7,614 nucleotides of DNA from an uncultured Planctomycetota bacterium (GTDB lineage Bacteria > Planctomycetota > Phycisphaerae > Sedimentisphaerales > Anaerobacaceae). The notes below the pieces were generated by a model. It saw nothing but the letters and a program-made list of their open reading frames with translations, searched no databases and was not told the origin of the DNA. Both the position numbers and the translations under genes were made by a program. Positions 1-6,019 of this stretch are shown here, one piece after another; position 1 is the first letter of the stretch; the number at the start of each line of letters is the position of its first letter. The stretch spans positions 1 through 7,614 of the forward strand of contig CAIYOL010000124.1 in assembly GCA_903927855.1 (NCBI GenBank), in the 5' to 3' direction.

Positions 1-2951
1 ATCTTAAGCCAATCGTTTGCCATTAAAACAAAGTCCTCAAAGCTCACGGCCCAGTCAGCGCTTAAGTCCTGCAGCCTGTGTAGTGCGGCGGGTTGTCCTC
101 CGCAGCCGCTGCCACTAATAGCCCAAACGGTATTATTTTCATCGCAGACTACCATTGTGTTATCCGCAGTTATTACAGGGAAACTCAGCCAATCATCGCT
201 CTGGAAGCGGGCGATTTCTTTGCCATCGGGGTCAAGCACACAAAGGTAACCATCATCACTTGCGGCATAGATGAGGCCATTACTGTCAACGGTCATTGTA
301 AAGCCGCCGAACCAGCCCAGTGAAGTTACCCACTTAATAGCTCCATTGGGGTCAACGGCACGGAGGTACTGGTCGTCGAAGCAGACGTAAATTGTACCAT
401 CCGGGCCTAAAGCGGACTCGGACGAACTCGAATTACACACACGGTAATACCGCACAATGTCTCTGTGCATTTCCATGTCAGTGTACGGATACGGAGGAAT
501 ACCCTTACTCAGTGCATCAACGTGATAATTTTCAAACCAATAATTCGGTTCCGGCGGCTGGGGGTTTTCCGGTTCAGTCTGCGTCGCGGTTTCGGTCATA
601 TTCGTTGACCAAATTATGTTTCCGTTATCCGGGTCGATTGCGTAAAGTCTGGAATCATACCAAGACGACAGGAAGTCCCCCGACCCAATAAGCCGTCTGG
701 GATTGCAGAGTAATGTCTGGTATATGGTGCCGTTCGGTGCGACAACGGGGGAGACAAATGGGCGGAGTCTTGGGCTGTTCGGTTCACAGGGGTCTAAGAA
801 AGAGCAGCTCCATTTAACGCTGCCAGTGTTTGGGTCCAGCGCATAGAGATTGGGGTCATACAATCCTGCGATGTAGATGGTGTCGTTGAGGCCTATTGCC
901 GGGGAGGCAAAAATGGAGCCGGTGGTCACAGCAGATAAACTATCAGTTTCAAAGGTCCACAACTCGCTACCATCGCGGCCCAACGCGTAAAGGGTACCAT
1001 CCTGTGAGCAGGCATATACATTGCCGTTCGCTGACACCGCCGGCGAGGAGTAAATGGAGTCATCGGTACTATGAGTCCATCGCAGCTTTCCATCGATATC
1101 AAATGCGTAAAGCTTTCCGTTTTCGGCGCCAACATATAAGGAGCCGTCAGGACCTATCGAGGGTGAACTGAGAAGCGGCGAATTCGTATCGTAACTCCAC
1201 AAAAGCAATCCATTGGCATCGAGGGTGTATAGATTGCCATCTTCGCAGGCCAGATACACCCTGCCGGCAACACCAACTGAAGGACTTGCTGATACGGGTG
1301 CATTCGTATGGAACTGCCATTTGATACAGCCCAATTCCGGGCCATAATTCCGGCTTAAACCAGACCTGTCAAAATTGCCGCCAAGTGATTTCCACGCCGA
1401 TGCAACGGGCGGGCCGGGGGGACAGGGGTGAATCGTAAAAAGACCTCCCGGGGTAGAAATGAGATTAGAGACAGGTACATTGGGTTCAACTGAAACGAGA
1501 CAGAGGTTAGAATCGACCGCCTCCGGCAGATGCCAGGTGAAGCTGCCGGTATCGGGGGCATTATCAATCTTTACCCAGTCAACGCCATTATTATCGCTGT
1601 AATAAATGTCAACCGTGCCGGTTATATCGCAGCTATCCCAATTGATTTCGTGAGTGCTGCCGGCAGCCCAGACGTCGCCGGCCTGCGGTTTGGTGACGGC
1701 TATAACTGAAAGTTCAAACTCGTCGGCACCCATGTCGACGTACCGGCCCATCAGGCGGGGCTGGCCATCCATATCAATGTCACCGAGGTGATAAGTATAA
1801 TAAGGGTCTCCAGTTTCAATGCAGGGCGAGGCGGAGAGCAAATGATAGTCACCATCGTGCCAGAAGCCGTTCACATCCCAGAAACCGGGCCCTGCAAAGC
1901 AAGGGTCGTCGTCGATGTTGCCATTGTTTGCATCGAATGGGATGTTGGCATCGTTGGGATTATCGTCCTGGATACAACTGAACCATACTTTGGGGTTTCC
2001 TCTGTAAACTTGAGCGGATTGGCCTCGCCCACTGATATCGTTGTTACCCCAAATAATACTGTTTGTTACCAACATTGGTGACGAGGCAGTTTCGAAGTAC
2101 ATTCCACCGCCGTTGTGTTTGGCGGAGTTGCCGCTTATCGTACAGTTGGTAACCTTTGAGATGCCCGTGCCGCAGTAGATTCCGCCGCCATCGGCCACGG
2201 CTGAGTTGCCTGTGATTGTACAATTAGTAATTACCCCGCTACCTTCGCTGAAACAGAAGATACCACCGCCCTGACTGGCAGAGTTATCGGTTATTGCGCA
2301 ATTAGTAATCTTTGGGCTACTTCCATAATAGCAGTATATTCCGCCGCCCATGCCTGTTATTGTATTTCCGCTGATAATGCAGCCGGTAATTTTAGGGCTG
2401 CTTTCATAATCGCAGTAGATTCCACCGCCTTCGGTGGCTGTATTTCCGCTGATAATGCAGTTTGTAATTGCGGGGCTGCTTCGATAGTCGCAGTAGATTC
2501 CACCACCTCTATCTCTATCTGCTAAGTTACCGGTTATAGTACAGTTGGTAATTGCAGGGCTGCTTTCGCATTGGATAGCACCGTAGCTGTTTGTAATGGT
2601 AAATCCGGCAAGAGTGGAATTGGCATCTTCGCCATGGTAGAAATTGAACCCGCTGTGGAAGGGTTCGTCTTCAGTGCCATTGCAGTCGATAATAGTGGCA
2701 GCGACGAAGTAAGGGTCTGTCGGGTCGATGCTTCGAACCGTGACAGCTTTGCCGAGGAAATCGATATCGTAGTTGCCGGGGCCGGTGTATGTACCGGGGA
2801 AGACAATGATATAGTCGCCATTACTGGAATAGTCGATTGCCGCCTGAATGTTATTAAAATCGTAAGGCCATTCTTTATCGACGATGATTATTTCCGCAAG
2901 GCAGGGAACGGTTAAAAGCAGAAAGACAAAAGCAAAAACCGGCTTTTTCAT
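1..2951 (-). CDS. Large secreted multidomain protein: beta-helix, KNH-like domain, 8-blade PQQ-like propeller, dockerin-like tail (3' end outside window)
   Basis: I translated this frame codon by codon and it stays open from the ATG at 2951 to the window edge (983 full codons, no stop). Residues 1-19 are a Sec signal peptide (M-K-K, hydrophobic core, C-L-A); there is no proper lipobox. Residues about 24-413 form a right-handed parallel beta-helix. Its coils read I-T-N-C-T-I-T-G-N-S-A...G-G-G-I-Y-C, and it closes with a V-D-M-G-A-D-E-F box at 405-412. Residues about 415-509 look like a Kre9/KNH-type beta-sandwich. From W520 to about 947 lies a PQQ-like (BamB/YVTN-like) propeller. Blade-starting Trp are at 545, 585, 625, 665, 714, 781 and 874, and the eighth blade is near 914. 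Residues 962-973 fit an EF-hand-like dockerin loop (D962, S964, D966, S970, D973), followed by A-N-D-W-L. The likely role is extracellular binding or scaffolding. No catalytic site was recognised, and the propeller fold alone does not imply PQQ binding. The stop is probably only a few codons beyond the edge. Confidence 0.9.
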   Translation of the reverse strand, partial: MKKPVFAFVFLLLTVPCLAEIIIVDKEWPYDFNNIQAAIDYSSNGDYIIVFPGTYTGPGNYDIDFLGKAVTVRSIDPTDPYFVAATIIDCNGTEDEPFHSGFNFYHGEDANSTLAGFTITNSYGAIQCESSPAITNCTITGNLADRDRGGGIYCDYRSSPAITNCIISGNTATEGGGIYCDYESSPKITGCIISGNTITGMGGGIYCYYGSSPKITNCAITDNSASQGGGIFCFSEGSGVITNCTITGNSAVADGGGIYCGTGISKVTNCTISGNSAKHNGGGMYFETASSPMLVTNSIIWGNNDISGRGQSAQVYRGNPKVWFSCIQDDNPNDANIPFDANNGNIDDDPCFAGPGFWDVNGFWHDGDYHLLSASPCIETGDPYYTYHLGDIDMDGQPRLMGRYVDMGADEFELSVIAVTKPQAGDVWAAGSTHEINWDSCDITGTVDIYYSDNNGVDWVKIDNAPDTGSFTWHLPEAVDSNLCLVSVEPNVPVSNLISTPGGLFTIHPCPPGPPVASAWKSLGGNFDRSGLSRNYGPELGCIKWQFHTNAPVSASPSVGVAGRVYLACEDGNLYTLDANGLLLWSYDTNSPLLSSPSIGPDGSLYVGAENGKLYAFDIDGKLRWTHSTDDSIYSSPAVSANGNVYACSQDGTLYALGRDGSELWTFETDSLSAVTTGSIFASPAIGLNDTIYIAGLYDPNLYALDPNTGSVKWSCSFLDPCEPNSPRLRPFVSPVVAPNGTIYQTLLCNPRRLIGSGDFLSSWYDSRLYAIDPDNGNIIWSTNMTETATQTEPENPQPPEPNYWFENYHVDALSKGIPPYPYTDMEMHRDIVRYYRVCNSSSSESALGPDGTIYVCFDDQYLRAVDPNGAIKWVTSLGWFGGFTMTVDSNGLIYAASDDGYLCVLDPDGKEIARFQSDDWLSFPVITADNTMVVCDENNTVWAISGSGCGGQPAALHRLQDLSADWAVSFEDFVLMANDWLK
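2142..2570 (-). repeat. In-frame tandem repeats encoding beta-helix coils
   Basis: About six degenerate units of 78-81 bp lie head to tail inside the secreted-protein gene. Each encodes a 26-27-residue coil. The clearest recurring pieces are the codons for G-G-G-I-Y-C (Cys at residues 154, 180, 207, 260; F-C at 233) and for I-T-N-C or I-T-G-C (Cys at 137, 165, 191, 218, 244; V-T-N-C at 270). Nucleotide similarity between neighbouring units is high, for example around 2400-2500, which suggests growth by duplication. Such regions can expand or contract by recombination. Confidence 0.8.
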
Positions 2952-2959
2952 AAGGCTCG

Positions 2960-2964
2960 CCTCC
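2960..2964 (-). promoter_or_regulatory. Shine-Dalgarno site of the secreted-protein gene
   Basis: On the minus strand GGAGG lies 8 nt upstream of the ATG at 2951. This is a strong match to the anti-SD sequence and fixes the start, which is also followed directly by a good signal peptide. Confidence 0.85.
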
Positions 2965-2984
2965 TAAATTACACCTTATTGAGT

Positions 2985-2994
2985 ATTATATCAT
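2985..2994 (-). promoter_or_regulatory. Extended -10 promoter for the secreted-protein gene
   Basis: The minus strand reads ATGATATAAT, which holds TG-A-TATAAT, a consensus extended -10. The -35 position (about 3008-3013, TGTTTT) is poor, as is usual for extended -10 promoters. Transcription would start near 2978, leaving a leader of about 27 nt that contains the GGAGG site. This is a sequence match only. Confidence 0.6.
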
Positions 2995-3206
2995 AGACAA
3001 GGTATCAAAAACAGATATTTTACATTACTAAAGATGCACAAAACCGCTTAGGTGTTACAATAATTTTCTCAAATCTATAAAAAATTGCTAAAAAACAAGG
3101 AAATTTCCGAAGTAACCCTCGAAATCAAGGAAATTAACCCACCGGATAAACCCTTCGACTTTGTCCGCAGGTGCTCACCACAGGCCGGCCGTACAAAACA
3201 ATTCTG

Positions 3207-3235
3207 TTGAAATTTTTCGGCCGACAGGATAGACT
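3207..3235 (+). promoter_or_regulatory. Candidate sigma70-type promoter for the nucleotide-sugar dehydrogenase
   Basis: TTGAAA (3207-3212) is followed after 17 bp by TAGACT (3230-3235), four of six matches to TATAAT. The start would fall near 3242 and give a leader of about 80 nt. A second TATAAT at 3300-3305 lies too close to the start codon to keep the Shine-Dalgarno site in the transcript. Confidence 0.35.
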
Positions 3236-3308
3236 CCCATCCGTTCTGAGGAGCAACAGGGCCCAATCTGGACGGGTTTCTAATAATAAGGGTACAACAT
3301 ATAATTTT

Positions 3309-3314
3309 AAGGTG
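3309..3314 (+). promoter_or_regulatory. Shine-Dalgarno site of the nucleotide-sugar dehydrogenase
   Basis: AAGGTG ends 7 nt before the ATG at 3322. It is a moderate match that supports this start. Confidence 0.5.
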
Positions 3315-3321
3315 TTAAAGA

Positions 3322-4959
3322 ATGAGCAACTATTCAGTGAGTCCGGAAGGTGAAAAGTTTGCCGTCCCTGAAAAGGGTGAGTACGCCGGAGAACTTAAAC
3401 GCATTGAGTCCCTGGTAAAGGCGGCTCGCGGCGAAGGCAAAGAAATCGTCGTAGTGATGGGCGTCGGTTTTGTCGGGGCGGTCATGGCGGCAATTGTCGC
3501 CGATACCGTCGACAAAAGAAGCGGCAAGCCGAGCAAGTTCGTCATCGGCTGTCAGCGTCCCAGCCCCCGAAGCTACTGGAAGATTCCGCTGCTTAATCAA
3601 GGGTTGTCACCTGTGAAAGCGGAAGACCCAGAGGTCGAGCCGATGATAAAACGCTGCGTGCTGGAGAAAAAGACGCTTGTAGCCACCTACAATGACGACT
3701 GTTTGAAATTAGCGGATTGCGTGGTAGTGGATGTTCAGTGCGATTATACAAAGAACGACCTCGGCAACATGCGAACCGGCACTACGGAAATGGGCGCGCT
3801 GGAAGCAACGATTAAGACTATAAGTGAAAGGGTGCCGGCGTCCTGTTTGACGCTGATTGAGACGACCGTTGCACCGGGAACGACGGAATTTGTCGCCTGG
3901 CCGATTATGAAGAAGGCATTTGAGGCACGCGGTATAAAGTCGGAGCCGCTTCTGGCCCACAGCTTCGAGAGGGTGATGCCAGGCAGGAATTACGTTTCAT
4001 CGATACGGGATTTCTGGCGGGTTTGTTCCGGCTGTAACGCGGAAGCGAAAAAACGCGTGGAAAAATTTCTGCGAGAAGTGCTAAACACTGAGAAATTTCC
4101 GCTGACAATTATGGACCGGCCTATTGAATCAGAGACCACGAAGATTGTCGAAAATTCCTATCGGGCGACGACACTTGCGTTTCTTGACGAGTGGAGTTTG
4201 TTCGCGGAGCACAACGGCGTTGACCTGATTAAAGTCATCAATGCGATTAAGGTCCGGCCAACACACAGCAATATGATATTCCCGGGGCCGGGCGTAGGCG
4301 GATACTGCCTGCCGAAAGACGGCGGCTTAGGATACTGGGCATACAAACACATACTCGGCTTCAGTGATGACATATTCAAGATAACACCAATGGCAATCGA
4401 TATCAACGACACCCGCGGTCTTCACGCGGCGACATTGACGAGAGACGCCCTTCGCAATATGGGCAGGCAGACAGCAGGCACGCGTATACTTTTGTGCGGG
4501 GCCAGCTATCGGCAGGACGTAGCCGACACACGCTACAGCGGTTCGGAAATAGTCGTTCGAAAGCTGACCGAGATGGGAGCGGAGATGCGGGTGCACGACC
4601 CGTATCTGGAACACTGGTACGAACTGGAAAGTCAGGACACATACCCGTCAGCGGGACACTCGCTGGCAAGGTTCTTCCGCAACCAGGATGAGCTGGTTAA
4701 TATCCGCGTTCAGCACGACCTTGCGTCCGCTCTTAAAGGTGCCCAGGCGATTATACTTGCTGTCGGGCACGAGCCGTATCTGCAACTTCACCCAGACAAA
4801 ATAGTCGAATGGGCAGGCGCACCTCTGGCGGTGATTGACTGCTTCGGCATACTGGACGACGAGAGAATCCGGCGGTATTTCGAGCTCGGGTGCGAAGTAA
4901 AGGCGCTGGGCCGGGGACATATCCAGCGAATCAAGGAAGAAGTAAGAAAAAAGCAGTGA
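3322..4959 (+). CDS. Nucleotide-sugar dehydrogenase (UDP-glucose/GDP-mannose dehydrogenase family)
   Basis: This complete 545-residue cytoplasmic enzyme should oxidise C6 of a UDP- or GDP-sugar to an acid in two NAD(P)+-dependent steps, supplying uronic acids for surface polysaccharide. Visible motifs, in order, are the Rossmann loop G47-V-G-F-V-G52, L-I-E180-T-T-V-A-P-G-T, the E-R-V-M-P-G box near residue 220, the linker with K274 and N278 (T-T-K-I-V-E-N-S-Y), the active-site loop G-G-Y-C329-L-P-K-D333, and the C-terminal sugar-binding domain (R388 to R404, C-G-A-S-Y-R-Q-D-V-A-D-T-R). The catalytic set therefore looks complete. The E-R-V-x-P-G form favours the WecC/WbpA-like branch (UDP-HexNAc substrates), but the substrate is not proven. 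The protein is about 100 residues longer than usual, with a 46-residue extension before the Rossmann loop. The acidic residue expected at the end of strand beta-2 is replaced in V-I-G-C-Q78-R79. The gene stands alone, divergent from the secreted-protein gene, and no glycosyltransferase is seen nearby. Confidence 0.9.
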   Translation: MSNYSVSPEGEKFAVPEKGEYAGELKRIESLVKAARGEGKEIVVVMGVGFVGAVMAAIVADTVDKRSGKPSKFVIGCQRPSPRSYWKIPLLNQGLSPVKAEDPEVEPMIKRCVLEKKTLVATYNDDCLKLADCVVVDVQCDYTKNDLGNMRTGTTEMGALEATIKTISERVPASCLTLIETTVAPGTTEFVAWPIMKKAFEARGIKSEPLLAHSFERVMPGRNYVSSIRDFWRVCSGCNAEAKKRVEKFLREVLNTEKFPLTIMDRPIESETTKIVENSYRATTLAFLDEWSLFAEHNGVDLIKVINAIKVRPTHSNMIFPGPGVGGYCLPKDGGLGYWAYKHILGFSDDIFKITPMAIDINDTRGLHAATLTRDALRNMGRQTAGTRILLCGASYRQDVADTRYSGSEIVVRKLTEMGAEMRVHDPYLEHWYELESQDTYPSAGHSLARFFRNQDELVNIRVQHDLASALKGAQAIILAVGHEPYLQLHPDKIVEWAGAPLAVIDCFGILDDERIRRYFELGCEVKALGRGHIQRIKEEVRKKQ

Positions 4960-4983
4960 GCTAAAGTTTGAAGCATCTCCCGA

Positions 4984-5832
4984 TTATTTGCGTCTTTTGT
5001 CCATAAGCAGGATTATTCTGTCATAAATATCGGCCGGTATTTCGTCTTTAAGTATCCTGCGGATTTGGCTCATAGGAGTCCGCTGCGTGGTATGGGTGAC
5101 AATGATATGCTGATTGTTAAGCTTGCGGACTAACTGGGCGAACTCACCGATATGCATATGCCGGCCTGCCAATGCCCTGTCGGCGTGCTCGTCGATATAG
5201 AAGGTGCACTCGGCGATTAGTATTTTGCTGGCGGCGATGTAATCAAGCTGGGAGAAATCGACGTACTGGGTATCGCCGAGGTAGGTAACTATCGGAATCT
5301 CAAGAGGATAGTCGATTTCAACATTCTGCTTTTTTAACTCGACGATTTGCGGTGCTGTAAGGGTTGCGTATTCGGGTTTAATTTTTTTCCGCTTTTCAAT
5401 TACGCTATAGCCAACAGAGCCCTTGCTGTGCTTCGTGGGAAATACCCTCGTGAAGAGATTGGGCTTTATCTGATACTCGTCGCCGGCTTTTACACCAACG
5501 AGGTTGGCAGGGATTTTATTGCCGTCCAGGCGAGACCAGGCATCTATTATTTCTCTCATCGGGCCCAGCAGATTCTCAGGAGCCAAAATTGTTCCCGGCG
5601 ATTGGCCGCAAAAATTTCGGTGTGACAGATAATATGCAATGCCGGCAGCGTGGTCCATATGCCCGTGCGTGAGCAGGATATTGTTTATGGAAATAACCTG
5701 GTTAGGAGCCTTTCCGATATCGAAGCAAACGTCCAACTGCGGCATTGCAACAACGGTTTCCTCGGCTGCGACCGAATATCCGATGATTTCCATCTCGTCT
5801 ATCTTGATGTATGCTAAATTATGGCTCGGCAT
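4984..5832 (-). CDS. RNase Z-type metallo-beta-lactamase-fold hydrolase (short form, plant TRZ-like)
   Basis: This complete 282-residue protein is probably a zinc-dependent endonuclease that trims tRNA 3' ends; orthology would make it rnz. Visible family motifs are F-D38-I-G, the T-H56-G-H58-M-D60-H61 metal motif, H135 in P-T-K-H-S-K-G-S-V-G-Y, D187 in Y-L-G-D-T, E208 in A-E-C-T-F, H226/H228 in R-H-M-H-I, and H247 in V-T-H-T-T-Q-R. The full metal-binding set appears present. The order and spacing of these blocks, including N-L-V-G and the region after G-Y at 141-142, recall plant nuclear short RNase Z (TRZ1/TRZ2) more than E. coli ElaC. The exosite arm of classical bacterial RNase Z is not obvious. 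The ATG at 5832 has no Shine-Dalgarno site, and a stop lies just upstream in frame. M14 (codon at 5791-5793) is an alternative start just before the conserved I-I-G-Y-S strand. The gene converges with the dehydrogenase, leaving 24 bp and no visible terminator hairpin. Another MBL nuclease or hydrolase activity is possible. Confidence 0.85.
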   Translation of the reverse strand: MPSHNLAYIKIDEMEIIGYSVAAEETVVAMPQLDVCFDIGKAPNQVISINNILLTHGHMDHAAGIAYYLSHRNFCGQSPGTILAPENLLGPMREIIDAWSRLDGNKIPANLVGVKAGDEYQIKPNLFTRVFPTKHSKGSVGYSVIEKRKKIKPEYATLTAPQIVELKKQNVEIDYPLEIPIVTYLGDTQYVDFSQLDYIAASKILIAECTFYIDEHADRALAGRHMHIGEFAQLVRKLNNQHIIVTHTTQRTPMSQIRRILKDEIPADIYDRIILLMDKRRK

Positions 5833-5919
5833 ATTAGAAAATCAGACTTAAAAATCAAAAGTTAAAACTGCGGAATTCGTTGCTTCTGCATTTCAAGCTT
5901 TACGGTCTCCGGTTTCTTA

Positions 5920-5948
5920 ATAGTAGAAAGAACACGCGGTTATGTCAA
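5920..5948 (-). promoter_or_regulatory. Sigma70-type promoter for the RNase Z-like gene
   Basis: The minus strand shows a perfect TTGACA (5943-5948), a 17-bp spacer and TACTAT (5920-5925, four of six matches to consensus). Transcription would start near 5913 and leave an untranslated leader of about 80 nt. This is the best sigma70-like match in the window. Confidence 0.6.
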
Positions 5949-5955
5949 TTTGTTT

Positions 5956-5986
5956 TTGACTTGCAGTCGGAATACAAATGTATTAT
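5956..5986 (+). promoter_or_regulatory. Candidate promoter for the MFS/spermidine-synthase-like gene
   Basis: TTGACT (5956-5961) lies 19 bp before TATTAT (5981-5986). An alternative pairing is TTGCAG (5961-5966), a 17-bp spacer and TATACT (5984-5989). Either gives a start near 5995 and a leader of about 25 nt that keeps the ribosome-binding site. Confidence 0.45.
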
Positions 5987-6005
5987 ACTTTTTGTGACAC
6001 AACAG

Positions 6006-6010
6006 AAGGA
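6006..6010 (+). promoter_or_regulatory. Shine-Dalgarno site of the MFS/spermidine-synthase-like gene
   Basis: AAGGA, within AGAAGGA, lies 9 nt before the ATG at 6020 and supports that start. Confidence 0.65.
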
Positions 6011-6019
6011 AAGATAGAT

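Larger units (their letters stand above)
2965..3321. other. Divergent intergenic region, no gene supported
   Basis: This AT-rich stretch separates two divergent genes. It holds the extended -10 promoter of the leftward gene, a 10-bp palindrome GGAAATTTCC (3099-3108), and the direct repeat CAAGGAAATT at 3096-3105 and 3126-3135, exactly 30 bp apart. TAACCC occurs at 3113-3118 and 3135-3140. Between about 3146 and 3240 the sequence is more GC-rich, with a GGTGCTCACC hairpin at 3171-3180. Short open frames here start with GTG or TTG, lack ribosome-binding sites and resemble nothing I know. Confidence 0.6.

Noticed and set aside
2142..2570. Regular repeats at 78-81 bp suggesting a CRISPR-like or non-coding array
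   Set aside because: The units stay in frame with the long secreted-protein gene, encode beta-helix coils and have no unique spacers.
1..2915. Short open frames on both strands, for example 93-323, 392-691, 1788-2081, 2534-2821 and 2571-2915
   Set aside because: All lie inside the 983-codon minus-strand gene in other frames, lack convincing ribosome-binding sites and give low-complexity or meaningless proteins.
3300..3305. Perfect TATAAT just before the dehydrogenase gene
   Set aside because: A start about 7 bp downstream would leave only about 10 nt of leader and remove the AAGGTG site; the -35 position is weak. The upstream pair at 3207-3235 fits better.
3075..3353. Small intergenic open frames (3075-3266 minus, 3171-3353 plus)
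   Set aside because: They start at TTG and GTG, have no Shine-Dalgarno site and no recognisable family, and the plus one runs into the dehydrogenase start.
4960..4983. Possible bidirectional terminator between the convergent genes
   Set aside because: The 24-bp gap has no inverted repeat followed by a T run on either strand.
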